DNA from: Acidovorax sp. Leaf78
GTDB lineage: Bacteria; Pseudomonadota; Gammaproteobacteria; Burkholderiales; Burkholderiaceae_C
Reading direction: 5' to 3'
DNA length: 64,000 nt
Assembly: GCF_001422735.1 (NCBI RefSeq)
Contig: NZ_LMLZ01000020.1
Location: 541,433 to 605,432, forward strand
Notes under the pieces: model-generated
Told to the model about the DNA's origin: nothing
The model's input: the letters and a program-made list of their open reading frames with translations, nothing else
The model's database searches: none
In this document: positions 54,873 to 63,960 of the stretch, in pieces
Position numbering within the stretch: the first letter of the stretch is position 1
Layout: the number at the start of each line of letters is the position of its first letter
Program-made: the position numbers and the translations under genes

Positions 54873-55913
54873 ATGACCGAGACACGGACTTCGCCATCGT
54901 CGACAGAGTTGTCGCGCCAGCGGCGCACGCTGCTGGGCCGCGCTGCGGCCAGCGTGTGCGCGCTGGCCTGCGGTGTGGGCGGTGCCCCGGCCGCGTGGGC
55001 CCAGGCGACGGCGGTGCCCGAGTCTTCGCGCATCCTGGTCGGCTTTGGCGCGGGCGGCGGCATCGACCTGCTGGCCCGCGTGCTGGCCGAGCGCATCCCC
55101 GCGCACCTGGGCGGCAAGCACAACATCATCGTGGACAACCGGCCCGGTGCCGGCGGCCAGATCGCGGCGCAGGCACTGCTGTCGGCGCCTGCAGATGGCA
55201 GCACTTTTCTGATCGCCCCGCTGATCACGCCGGTGCTGTCGCAGATCGTCTACAAGAAGCCGGGCTACGACCCGGCCAAGGATTTCACGCCGGTGGGCCT
55301 GCTCGCGCACTTCCAGTTCGCGCTGGCCGTGCCGGCCAACCACCCGGCGCGCAACGTGGCCGAGTTCGTGGCCTGGCTCAAGGCCCACCCCGACCGCGCC
55401 AACTTCGGCAGCCCGGCGGCGGGCAGCCTGCCGCATTTCTTCGGGCTGCTGCTGGGTGGCGCGGCGCAGATCGACATCGTGCACATCGCCTACAAGGGCG
55501 GCGGGCCCATGCTGTCGGACCTGGCGGGCGGGCAGATCAGCTCGGCCATCCAGACCACTACCGAGCTGCTGCCGCTGCACAAGCAGGGCAAGATCCGCAT
55601 CCTGGGCACGTTCTCGGAAAAGCGCACGCGCGAACTCCCCGACGTGCCCACCTTCGCCGAGTCCGGCTACCCCAAGGCCGTGGGCAGCGGCTGGTACAGC
55701 CTGTGGGCCCGCAGCGGCACGCCGGCAGCCACCGTCACCGCTTTCAACCGTGCGCTCAACAAGGCGCTGGCAGACCCGGTGGTCAAGGCACGGCTCGACG
55801 AGATCGCGCTCGACCCGGACCCGCGCACGCCGCAAGCCCTGGAGCAACTGCGCGTGGCCGAGATCGCCAAATGGCGGCCGGTGATCGAGTCGTCCGGGTT
55901 CTGGGCGGATTGA
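54873..55913 (+). CDS. Bug/TctC-family tripartite tricarboxylate-type binding protein
   Basis: 346 residues, with an RRTLLGRAAASVCALACG Tat/Sec signal. The mature part is of the TTT receptor family (ILVGFGAGGGIDLLARVLAE, NIIVDNRPGAGGQIAAQALL, GTFSEKRTRELPDVPTFAES). Bug receptors bind carboxylates or amides. It begins 13 bp after the Mop gene and ends 2 bp before the sulfatase, so the ligand is likely a sulfate ester or its product. No membrane partner genes (tctAB) are present. Confidence 0.9.
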   Translation: MTETRTSPSSTELSRQRRTLLGRAAASVCALACGVGGAPAAWAQATAVPESSRILVGFGAGGGIDLLARVLAERIPAHLGGKHNIIVDNRPGAGGQIAAQALLSAPADGSTFLIAPLITPVLSQIVYKKPGYDPAKDFTPVGLLAHFQFALAVPANHPARNVAEFVAWLKAHPDRANFGSPAAGSLPHFFGLLLGGAAQIDIVHIAYKGGGPMLSDLAGGQISSAIQTTTELLPLHKQGKIRILGTFSEKRTRELPDVPTFAESGYPKAVGSGWYSLWARSGTPAATVTAFNRALNKALADPVVKARLDEIALDPDPRTPQALEQLRVAEIAKWRPVIESSGFWAD

Positions 55914-55915
55914 CC

Positions 55916-57253
55916 GTGGCCCAGGCTCCCAACATCGTTTTCATCCTGGCCGACGACCTGGGCTGGGCGGACCTGAGCGTCTACGGCGCCACGGACTTCG
56001 CCACGCCCCACCTGGACCGCCTGGCCGGGCAGGGTGTGCGCTTCACGCAGGCGTACGCCAATTCGGCCGTGTGCTCGGCCACGCGCATCGCGCTCATCAC
56101 CGGCCGCTACCAGTACCGGCTGCGCGCGGGGCTGGAAGAGCCCATCGCCTTGCGCGACACCGGCCTGGGCTTGCCGCCGGACCATCCCACACTGCCGTCG
56201 CTGCTCAAAGCCGCGGGCTACGACACGGCCCTCATCGGCAAATGGCACCTGGGCCTGCCGCCGCAGTACGGGCCGTTGCAGAGCGGCTACGACCGCTTCT
56301 TCGGCAACCTGCACGGTGCCATCGACTACTTCACGCACAAGCCCGGCGTGGGCGACGACGTGGCGCGCGACCTGTGGGAGAACGAGGTGCCCGTGGAGCG
56401 TGCCGGCTACTACACCCAGGTGCTGGCCGACGAGGCCACGGCGTACATCAACGCCCGCGCAGGGCAGGGTGCCGACGAGCGCAAGCCGTTCTTCCTGTCG
56501 TTGCACTTCACCGCGCCGCACTGGCCCTGGGAAGGGCCGGGCGACGAGGCCGTGGCGCACCAGATCAAGAGCCTGTTCCACTACGACGGCGGCAGCCTGC
56601 GCAAATACGGCGAGATCGTCGAGGCGCTCGATGCCGCGGTGGGCCAGGTGCTCGCGGCGCTCCATGATGTGGGCGAGGCCGATAACACCATCGTCGTCTT
56701 CACCAGCGACAACGGCGGCGAGCGCTTCTCCAAGACTTGGCCCTTCACCGGCCAGAAGACCGAGCTGCTCGAAGGCGGCCTGCGCGTGCCCACGCTCTTG
56801 CGCTGGTCCGCACGCATCGCGCCGCAGGTGCAGCACCAGGTCACCGCATCGATGGACTGGCTGCCCACGCTGCTGGCCGCTGCTGGGTTGTCGCCGCATG
56901 CGGACTACCCGAGCGATGGCGAGAACATCCTGCCGGTGCTGCAAGGCGCTGCGCCCGTGCACCCGCGCACGCTGTACTGGCGCTACAAGGCGCAGGCCCA
57001 GCGCGCGGTGCGCGACGGCAACTGGAAGTACCTCAAGGTCAATGACAACGAGTTTTTGTTCGACGTGGCCGCGGACGAGCGTGAGCGCGCCAACCTGCGC
57101 GACCTTGAGCCCGAGGTCTTCGCCCGCCTGAAGACCCAGTGGGCCGCGTGGGACGCGCAGTTTTTGCCCATCACCGAAGACGTCTACACCCATGGCGTGA
57201 CGCCCGACATCCAGGCCGACCGCTACGTGCCGCACCGGCTCACGCGGGGGTAG
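55916..57253 (+). CDS. Sulfatase (arylsulfatase-like)
   Basis: 445 residues from a GTG that follows the Bug gene by 2 bp. Type I sulfatase: metal-binding NIVFILADDLGWADLS (D13, D14) and the formylglycine motif C53-S-A-T-R, the CXAXR variant of CXPXR, within VCSATRIALITGRYQYR. Further catalytic segments are IGKWHLGL, FTSDNGGERF and the FTGQKTELLEGGLRVP region. No signal peptide is visible, so it is cytoplasmic unless co-exported. It releases sulfate from an organic ester that could then enter cysDN. Needs a formylglycine-generating enzyme not seen here. Confidence 0.9.
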   Translation: MAQAPNIVFILADDLGWADLSVYGATDFATPHLDRLAGQGVRFTQAYANSAVCSATRIALITGRYQYRLRAGLEEPIALRDTGLGLPPDHPTLPSLLKAAGYDTALIGKWHLGLPPQYGPLQSGYDRFFGNLHGAIDYFTHKPGVGDDVARDLWENEVPVERAGYYTQVLADEATAYINARAGQGADERKPFFLSLHFTAPHWPWEGPGDEAVAHQIKSLFHYDGGSLRKYGEIVEALDAAVGQVLAALHDVGEADNTIVVFTSDNGGERFSKTWPFTGQKTELLEGGLRVPTLLRWSARIAPQVQHQVTASMDWLPTLLAAAGLSPHADYPSDGENILPVLQGAAPVHPRTLYWRYKAQAQRAVRDGNWKYLKVNDNEFLFDVAADERERANLRDLEPEVFARLKTQWAAWDAQFLPITEDVYTHGVTPDIQADRYVPHRLTRG

Positions 57254-57298
57254 CCGCAGGTCGCCGCGCAGCCTCACGGGCTGCGGCACTGCGAGAAG

Positions 57299-57325
57299 AA
57301 AAGGCGAGCCACGGCTCGCCTTTTT
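57299..57325. terminator. Bidirectional Rho-independent terminator
   Basis: AAAAGGCGAGC, loop CACG, GCTCGCCTTTTT. Runs of A before and T after make it work for the sulfatase (plus) and the Fur-type gene (minus). Confidence 0.87.
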
Positions 57326-57367
57326 GCGTTCTGGTGGGCAGCCCGATACGCGCCTGCCGCCTACTGC

Positions 57368-57766
57368 CTACCGCTTGGCACGCGCCCGCGCAGGCACCGG
57401 CGCGCAATCCGCACACCGCCCGTACAGCGTCAGCTCGTGCCGCTCCACGGTGAACCCCTGGGGCGCCAGGTTGCGCAGGTCGCCGGGGCACTCGTGCACG
57501 TCGAACACCCGCGAGCACACCGTGCATTGAAAGTGATGGTGGTGGTCGTGCGCGGACGACTCGTACCGCGGGCTCTCGCCCGGCAGGTTCACCACCTGCA
57601 CCGACCCATCTTCCACCAGCGCCTTGATGTTGCGATAGACCGTCGCCAGGCCCAGGCCCTGCACGCTCTCCCTCGCACTGTCCAGCACCTCTTGCGGTGT
57701 CAGGGGGCGGTGTGCGTCCGCAATGGCGGCGTGGATGGCGGTGCGTTGCTTGGTGGATCGTTCCAT
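57368..57766 (-). CDS. Fur-family metal-responsive repressor
   Basis: 132 residues from MERSTKQRTAIHAAIADAHR. Winged helix domain (LTPQEVLDSARESVQGLGLATVYRN), then the regulatory segment SSAHDHHHHFQCTVCSRVFD and a C-terminal CADC, giving two CXXC pairs of a structural zinc site. Fur, Zur and PerR cannot be told apart safely; the short form and its neighbourhood fit Zur or Fur. The longer frame upstream is not used. It is divergent from the ABC operon and has a palindrome between. Confidence 0.88.
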   Translation of the reverse strand: MERSTKQRTAIHAAIADAHRPLTPQEVLDSARESVQGLGLATVYRNIKALVEDGSVQVVNLPGESPRYESSAHDHHHHFQCTVCSRVFDVHECPGDLRNLAPQGFTVERHELTLYGRCADCAPVPARARAKR

Positions 57767-57890
57767 CGGGGAAGACAGGGTGGCGTGGGGCAGGGACTGC
57801 GAATTATCGGTGACTGCACTCCCTGCGGTCCGCGATGCCGGGCGTGTGGTTTCTTGTGCGGGCCACCGGATGGGATTCTTTTTTGATATC

Positions 57891-57904
57891 GATAATGCAT
57901 TATC
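57891..57904. promoter_or_regulatory. Fur/Zur-like box in the divergent promoter
   Basis: Perfect palindrome GATAATGCATTATC inside an AT-rich patch (TTTTTGATATC ... ATTAAAG). It resembles GATAAT-type Fur hexamers and also Zur-type boxes. Placed between the fur-like gene and the ABC transporter gene, so both are probably controlled. Confidence 0.7.
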
Positions 57905-58034
57905 ATTAAAGGCTGATCTGGCGTCGCCAGGTTTTTGCGCCGATCGCTGGCTGCCCTTGTGCCCTCCTGCCCTTGTGCCTTTGTGCAGTAAACGGCCTGC
58001 CTCCCTTTCCCGCGCCTGACTGGAGAACCTCCCC

Positions 58035-58745
58035 GTGCTCGAAGCCATCGGCCTGACCAAACGCTACGGCGACCACACCGCCCTGCACCCGCTCGACCTG
58101 TGCATTCGCCCGGGCGAAATCTATTGCCTGCTGGGCGCCAATGGCGCGGGCAAGACGACCACCGTCAACCTGTTCCTCAATTTCATCGACCCCGACGGAG
58201 GGCAGGCGCTGATCCACGGCGTGGACGTGACGCGCGAGCCCGTGGCCACCAAGCAGTACCTGGCCTACATCCCCGAGCAGGTGAACCTGTACGGCACGCT
58301 GACCGGGCTGGAGAACCTGCGCTACTTCGCGGCGCTGGCCCTGGGCGAGCCGCCGCCGCGCACGCGCCTGCTGGAGCTGATGGCGCAGGTGGGGCTCGAC
58401 GCCGGCGCGGCCGACAAGCGGGTGGCCGCGTATTCCAAAGGCATGCGCCAGAAGATCTGGATCGCCGTGGCACTGGCCAAGGACGCCAAGGCGCTGCTGC
58501 TGGACGAGCCCACCTCGGGCCTGGACCCGCATGCTGCGGCCGAGTTCACCACATTGCTGCAGCGCGCGAGCGACGCGGGTGTGGCCATCCTGGCCACCAC
58601 GCACGACCTGTTCCACGCCAAGCAGACGGCCACGCGCATCGGCATCATGAAACAGGGGCGCCTGGTCGAGAGCCTGGACAGCCAGCAGATCAGCGACACC
58701 GACCTGCAGGCCCTGTACCTGCGGCACATGCGGGGCGGCCAATGA
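58035..58745 (+). CDS. ABC transporter ATPase (ABC-2 exporter type)
   Basis: 236 residues from GTG with TGGAGA upstream. Walker A LLGANGAGKTTTVNLFLNF, signature YSKGMRQKIWIAVAL, Walker B LLLDEPTSGLDPHA, H-loop ATTHDLFHA. CcmA/NosF-like. Its stop overlaps the first permease by 4 bp. Predicted to be controlled by the Fur-family repressor. Confidence 0.9.
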   Translation: MLEAIGLTKRYGDHTALHPLDLCIRPGEIYCLLGANGAGKTTTVNLFLNFIDPDGGQALIHGVDVTREPVATKQYLAYIPEQVNLYGTLTGLENLRYFAALALGEPPPRTRLLELMAQVGLDAGAADKRVAAYSKGMRQKIWIAVALAKDAKALLLDEPTSGLDPHAAAEFTTLLQRASDAGVAILATTHDLFHAKQTATRIGIMKQGRLVESLDSQQISDTDLQALYLRHMRGGQ

Positions 58746-60139
58746 TCTGGCTGATCGCGTTCAAGGACCTGCGCGAGCGCCTGCGCGACGGGCGGCTGTA
58801 CTGGGCCGGCGGCATGGTCATGCTGCTGCTGTTCACCGCGCTGGCGGTGGGCTACGGTCACCAGAAAGAGGCACGCGCAGAGCAGGCCGCGGCCCAGAAC
58901 TCCGACTACCAGGACTGGCTGCGGCAGGGCGCACGCCACCCGCACGACGCGGCGCACCAGGGCATGCACGCCTTCAAGCCCGACGCGGCGCTGGCACTGC
59001 TGGACCCCGGCATCAACCCCTACATCGGCAGCACCGTGTGGCTGCAGGCGCACCGGCAAAGCGAGGTGAAGTTCCGCCCCGCGCAGGACGCCACCGGCCT
59101 GCAGCGCTTCGGCGATTTGTCGGTGGGCTGGATCCTGCAGGTGCTGGGCCCCTTGCTGGTGGTGGTGCTGGGCTTCAACGCCTTTGCAGGCGAGCGCGAG
59201 CAGGGCATCCTGCGCCAGACGCTGAGCCTGGGCGTGCCGCCGCTGCGCCTGCTGTGGGGCAAGGCGGCCGCTTTGGGCATGGGCCTGGCGGCGTTGCTGC
59301 TGCCGGCCGCGTTGATCGCGGCGGCGGTGGTGGCCCTGTCTGCCGCCAGTGGCGAACGCGGCGACGCCTTGCTGCGCTTTGCGGGCCTGGCGCTGGGCTA
59401 TGCGCTGTACCTGGCGATCTTCGTGTTCGTCACGCTCGGGGTGTCGGCCGCATCGCGCACCTCGCGCGTGGCCATCACCGTGCTGCTGGCGCTGTGGATC
59501 GCCAACACCGTGGTGGCGCCGCGCGTGATGTCCGAGCTGTCGCGTGCCGTGTTCCCCAGCCCGACGCGGCTCGAGTTCAACCAGGCGCTGGACGCCGACC
59601 GCAAGGCGACTTCTGACAAGGTCTGGATGCAGGCCTTCGGCACCACCGAGCGCTGGAGCCGCGATGTGCCCCTGAACAAATGGGGCATCGCGCTCAAGCT
59701 CGACGATCAGTCCAGCTACGCCGTGTACGACCGCCACTTCGGGCGGCTGTGGGACACCTGGGAGAACCAGCAGGCGGTGCAGGAGGCCGGTGGCCTGCTG
59801 ATGCCGCTGCTGGCCATACGCACCTTCTCCACCGCCATGGCGGGCACCGACTTCGTGCACCACCGTGACTTCACCACCGCTGCGGAGCGCCACCGCCGCG
59901 TCATCCAGGACATCGTGAGCCAGGACCTGATGGCGCACGCCGACCCGCTGGGCCACCAGCACTTTGCCTACCAGGCCAGCCCGTCGCTGTGGGCGCGCGT
60001 GCCGGCTTTTGAATACCACGCGCCCTCCGTGGGCTGGGCGCTGGCCCGCAGCGGTGCGAGCCTGGCGGTGCTGTGCGTCAGCCTGCTGCTCGCCGTCGCA
60101 TTCGCCTGGGCTGCCGTGGCGCGCCAGCGGGCGCTGTAA
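58742..60139 (+). CDS. ABC-2 permease, DUF3526-type, 1
   Basis: 465 residues. TM1 at about 20-40 (GRLYWAGGMVMLLLFTALAV), then an external domain of ~110 residues with a His-rich patch (ARHPHDAAHQGMHAFKP), then five further helices and a second large external domain (about 280-430). This TM-loop layout is the DUF3526 group that pairs with a second permease and the ATPase above. Likely moves a metallophore, peptide or lipid-like substrate outward or acts as a mechanotransducer; substrate unknown. Confidence 0.84.
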   Translation: MIWLIAFKDLRERLRDGRLYWAGGMVMLLLFTALAVGYGHQKEARAEQAAAQNSDYQDWLRQGARHPHDAAHQGMHAFKPDAALALLDPGINPYIGSTVWLQAHRQSEVKFRPAQDATGLQRFGDLSVGWILQVLGPLLVVVLGFNAFAGEREQGILRQTLSLGVPPLRLLWGKAAALGMGLAALLLPAALIAAAVVALSAASGERGDALLRFAGLALGYALYLAIFVFVTLGVSAASRTSRVAITVLLALWIANTVVAPRVMSELSRAVFPSPTRLEFNQALDADRKATSDKVWMQAFGTTERWSRDVPLNKWGIALKLDDQSSYAVYDRHFGRLWDTWENQQAVQEAGGLLMPLLAIRTFSTAMAGTDFVHHRDFTTAAERHRRVIQDIVSQDLMAHADPLGHQHFAYQASPSLWARVPAFEYHAPSVGWALARSGASLAVLCVSLLLAVAFAWAAVARQRAL

Positions 60140-60150
60140 GGAAACCATCC

Positions 60151-61611
60151 GTGCAAGCATTTCAGTTCCAACGATTTCGCATGGTCGCCCGGCAGGAGCT
60201 GCGCCTGCTGCTCAAGGAGCGCAGCCTGTGGTGGGTGGGCGGCCTGTTCCTGCTGCTCATCGGCTATGCGCTCTTCAACGGCGTGCTGCAGACCACGCAG
60301 CGCGACAGCGCGCAGGCGGCCCTGGTGGCGGCCGATGCGCAGTCGCGCGCCGGCCAGCTGGCGCAGCTCCAGCGCATCATGGCGGGCACCGAAACCCCCA
60401 CGCCGTTCGGCAACCCGGCCAACCCCGCCAACATGGCCGGCGGCCTGGGCGCGCACTACGCCGTCATGCCCAGCGCCGCGCTGGCGCCGGTGGCCCTGGG
60501 GCAGACCGACCTGTTCCCGTCGCAGTTCAAGGTCACGCACCAGAGCAAGGTCAACTTCCTGCACAACAACGACATCGAGAACCCCTGGCACCTGCTCAGC
60601 GGGCACTTCGACCTGGCGTTCGTGGTGGTGTACCTGCTGCCGCTGCTGATCTTCGCGCTCAGCTACAACCTGCTGTCCGGTGAGAAGGAAGACGGCACCT
60701 TGCGCCTGCTGCTCTCGCAGCCGCTGGCCTTGCCCACGCTGATTGCCGGCAAGATCGCAGTGCGTGCGGCGGTGCTGCTGGGCGCCGCCGTGCTGGTGCC
60801 GCTGGCCGTGCTGCTGGTGGCGCGCCCGCAGGCGCTGGCCATGCCCGGCGCCACGCTGTGGTGGGCGCTGGTGGTGGGGGCGTATGCGCTCTTCTGGTTC
60901 ACCGCGGTGGTGGCGGTCAATGCCTTCGGCCGGTCTTCGGCCACCAATGCGATGGTGCTCATCATCGGCTGGGTGGTGCTGGTGCTGGTGGTGCCGGTGC
61001 TGCTGAACATCGCGGTCACGCACATCAGCCCGGCACCCTCGCGCGCAGAGCTGGCCACCCGCACCCGCGTGGTCACCGCGCAGGCCATGTCGCAGAACGC
61101 CGCGCTGCTGGCCACCGACTACGAGCATGTGGACAAGCCCGACGTGCTGGTGCCCAAGGACGGCCGTCTGGCCATGAGCGGGCGGGCCATGGCCAACTAC
61201 CGCATCCAGCGCCAGGTGGACGACACGCTGCAGCCCGAGCTGGACCGCTTCGATGCGCAGCAGGCGCAACAACAGGCGCTGGTGGCGCGCTGGAGCGCCG
61301 TGTCGCCTGCGGCCGTGGCGTACGAGGGCATCACCGCGCTGGCGGGCACGGGGCACAGCCGCAACGCCTGGTTCATGGCGCAGATCACGGCCTACCACCA
61401 GGCGTGGAAGGACTTCTTCTTTCCCCGCATCGACGGTGGCCTGGCCATCACCGAGGCGGACTTCGCGCACATCCCCGCCTTTGCATGGCGCGACGAAGCG
61501 CCGGGCACCTTGCAGGCCCAGGCCGCGCGGGCCGTGCTGCAGCTGCTGCTGCCCACGCTGGCGCTGCTGGGCGTAGCGCTCTGGCGCCTGCGCCGCTACC
61601 GCTTGGTTTAG
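60151..61611 (+). CDS. ABC-2 permease, DUF3526-type, 2
   Basis: 486 residues from GTG; AAGGAAA is upstream. TM1 at about 28-45 (WWVGGLFLLLIGYALFNGVL), a long external loop (about 50-145), a helix bundle (145-305) and a second external domain. A clear homologue of the preceding gene, 11 bp behind it, so the exporter is a heterodimer. A palindromic element starts at its stop codon. Confidence 0.84.
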   Translation: MQAFQFQRFRMVARQELRLLLKERSLWWVGGLFLLLIGYALFNGVLQTTQRDSAQAALVAADAQSRAGQLAQLQRIMAGTETPTPFGNPANPANMAGGLGAHYAVMPSAALAPVALGQTDLFPSQFKVTHQSKVNFLHNNDIENPWHLLSGHFDLAFVVVYLLPLLIFALSYNLLSGEKEDGTLRLLLSQPLALPTLIAGKIAVRAAVLLGAAVLVPLAVLLVARPQALAMPGATLWWALVVGAYALFWFTAVVAVNAFGRSSATNAMVLIIGWVVLVLVVPVLLNIAVTHISPAPSRAELATRTRVVTAQAMSQNAALLATDYEHVDKPDVLVPKDGRLAMSGRAMANYRIQRQVDDTLQPELDRFDAQQAQQQALVARWSAVSPAAVAYEGITALAGTGHSRNAWFMAQITAYHQAWKDFFFPRIDGGLAITEADFAHIPAFAWRDEAPGTLQAQAARAVLQLLLPTLALLGVALWRLRRYRLV

Positions 61612-61720
61612 AGCGGATGAAAAACTCTTCTGGCGTTGTTGCTGCGTCTTGTCGTACTAGTCGTACTGCCTGCGACGCAGCGCCTAGCCAGAACCGCTTC
61701 GCTGAGTTTTTCAGCCGCTC
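61611..61720. repeat. 110-bp imperfect palindrome between the permease and TonB receptor genes
   Basis: Outer arms GAGCGGATGAAAAACTC (61611-61627) and GAGTTTTTCAGCCGCTC (61704-61720), one mismatch, around inner arms TTCTGGC / GCCAGAA and TGCGTC / GACGCA with CGTACTAGTCGTAC at the tip. It could be a terminator or a small mobile element; both arms contain A/T runs next to the stem. Confidence 0.75.
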
Positions 61721-61776
61721 TTAGCCCCCGATCCCTTGACACCCACCCATCCAAAAAAACCCGAGAGGACGATTCC

Positions 61777-63960
61777 ATGACCCCCTTCACCCGCACCGCC
61801 GTGGCGCTGGCGGTGGCTGCTGCCACGCACGCCAGCTGGTCCCAGACGCCAGAGCCCGACCGCGAATTGCCCGCGGTCAGCATCGTGGGCGGGCAGGACC
61901 GCGACAGCCTGCAGCTGGACCAGCGCAGCACCAGCGCATCGCGCCTGGGCCTCACGCTGCGCGAAACGCCCGCGTCGGTGGAGATCCTGTCGCAGGACGT
62001 GATCCAGGAGCGCGGCGCACGCACCTTGAGCGAGGCATTGCGCGGTGCGGCCGGCATGGCAGGCGGGGGCACGCCAGCGGCACCCACCACGCTGTCGATG
62101 CGCGGCTTCACCAACGTGCTGTACCTGTACGACGGCGTGCGCATGTCCGGCGCGGGCGTGACCAACCGGGTGCAAGACACCTGGAACTACGAGCGCATCG
62201 AGGTGCTCAAGGGCCCGGCGTCGGTGCTGCAGGGCGACAGCGCCATCGGCGGCATCGTCAACTTCCAGACCAAGCGGCCCGACCGTGGCAACCCCGGGCG
62301 CGAGGCCCTGCTGTCCTACGGCAGCTACGGCTCCACCCGGGCGGCGGTGGGCCTGGGCGGTGCCGTGGGCGAGACGGGCGCCTACCGCATCGACTACAGC
62401 CGCAACGACACCCGCGTGGGCACCATCGACCGCAACAGCGAAAGGCTCGAGCACCTGACCACCGGCGTGTCGTTCGAGCTGGCGCGCGCTACCCGGCTCG
62501 ATGTGTCGTTCGACTATGCCCGCGACGAAGGCCACGCCTACTGGGGCACGCCGCTCATTCCCGGCAGCCTGGCGACCCAGCCCACCAGCGTGGTCAGCAC
62601 GCCCGACGGCCGGGTGGTGGACCGGCGCATCGCGCGCAACAACTACAACATCCTGGACGACAGGAACCAGTCCGAGGCCTACTGGCTGCGCGCCCGCATC
62701 ACCCACCGCCTGACACCCGAGTGGACGCTGCGCAACGAGCTCACGGCCAACCAGGTCGACCGCCTGTGGCGCAATTCGGAAAGCGCGGTGTTCACCGCCC
62801 CCGCGTCCATCACGCGCGACCAGACCACCATCGCGCACGACCAGCGCTACCTGTCCAACCGGCTGGATGCCTCGCACACAGGGCGCCTGGCGGGCATGGC
62901 GAACAAGTTCGTGGTGGGCGGCGAGATCAGCAAGACCGACTTCGACAACACGCGGCGCTTTTCCAACGGCTCTGCCGCCACTGCCGCCAGCCTGCGCGTG
63001 CCGCTGTTCGACCCGGCCGTGGGCACCTACAACGACGACCCGGCGCTCATGGCGGGCGGCGGCAACCGCACCAACTTCACCTCGGACGTGCGCAGCACCT
63101 CGGTGTTTGCAGAAGACTCGCTCAAGCTCACCCCGGCCTGGACGCTGGTGGGCGGCCTGCGCCACGACCGCGTGGACGTGGACCGCAGCGTGGCCGACCT
63201 CAACCTGGGCACGTTCAGCGCCTTCGGCACGCGGTACTCGTCCAACTCGGCGCGGCTGGGCACGGTGTACGACCTCAGCGCGTCATCGTCCGTCTACGCG
63301 CAGTACACCAACGCCACCATTCCGGTGGGCTCGCTCTTCCTGCTGTCGGCGGGCAATGCGGCGTTTCCACAGTCCAAGGGCAAGCAGCTCGAACTGGGCT
63401 TCAAGCAAAGCCTGGCCAGCGTGGAATGGACGGCGGCGGCCTACCACATCGCGCTTGACAACGTGCTCTCGCGCGACCCGAACAACGCCAACGTCACCAT
63501 CAACAACGGCCGGCAGTCGTCGCGCGGGGTAGAGCTGGCCGCCGCCTGGCGCGCGACCCGGCAGCTCACGCTGTCGGGCAACGTGGCGGCGCTCGATGCG
63601 CGCTTCGACACGCTGACCGAGGCGGGCGGCGTATCGCGCGTGGGCAACACGCCGCCCAACGTGCCCGAGCGCATCGTGAACCTGTTCGCCAACTACCGGT
63701 TCAAGGACCTGCCGCTCGATCTGTTCCTGTCCATCAACCACACCGGCAAGATGTACACCGACAACGCCAACCAGATCCGCATCAACGGCCACACCACGGC
63801 CGACGTGGCGGCCAGCTGGCGCATCAAGCCGGTGCTGCTGACCTTCCGTGTGCGCAACCTGACCGACAAGCTCTACGCCAGCTTTGCAGGCCGGGCCACC
63901 AGCCAGGTGCTGATCGCGCCGCAGCGCACCTTCGAGCTGTCGGCCCGGTATGACTTCTGA
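61777..63960 (+). CDS. TonB-dependent outer-membrane receptor (siderophore type)
   Basis: 727 residues from MTPFTRTAVALAVAAATHAS, with GAGAGGA upstream and a signal peptide ending near WSQ. The plug domain is about 45-160 (TLRETPASVEILSQDVIQER, STTLSMRGF-like, RIEVLKGPASVLQGDSAIGG), followed by a 22-strand barrel ending in RYDF with the terminal Phe. No clear TonB box can be proven, but the AVSIVGG segment near residue 33 is a candidate. As the last visible gene of the Fur-controlled cluster it likely imports a metal chelate; the ligand cannot be read. Confidence 0.9.
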   Translation: MTPFTRTAVALAVAAATHASWSQTPEPDRELPAVSIVGGQDRDSLQLDQRSTSASRLGLTLRETPASVEILSQDVIQERGARTLSEALRGAAGMAGGGTPAAPTTLSMRGFTNVLYLYDGVRMSGAGVTNRVQDTWNYERIEVLKGPASVLQGDSAIGGIVNFQTKRPDRGNPGREALLSYGSYGSTRAAVGLGGAVGETGAYRIDYSRNDTRVGTIDRNSERLEHLTTGVSFELARATRLDVSFDYARDEGHAYWGTPLIPGSLATQPTSVVSTPDGRVVDRRIARNNYNILDDRNQSEAYWLRARITHRLTPEWTLRNELTANQVDRLWRNSESAVFTAPASITRDQTTIAHDQRYLSNRLDASHTGRLAGMANKFVVGGEISKTDFDNTRRFSNGSAATAASLRVPLFDPAVGTYNDDPALMAGGGNRTNFTSDVRSTSVFAEDSLKLTPAWTLVGGLRHDRVDVDRSVADLNLGTFSAFGTRYSSNSARLGTVYDLSASSSVYAQYTNATIPVGSLFLLSAGNAAFPQSKGKQLELGFKQSLASVEWTAAAYHIALDNVLSRDPNNANVTINNGRQSSRGVELAAAWRATRQLTLSGNVAALDARFDTLTEAGGVSRVGNTPPNVPERIVNLFANYRFKDLPLDLFLSINHTGKMYTDNANQIRINGHTTADVAASWRIKPVLLTFRVRNLTDKLYASFAGRATSQVLIAPQRTFELSARYDF

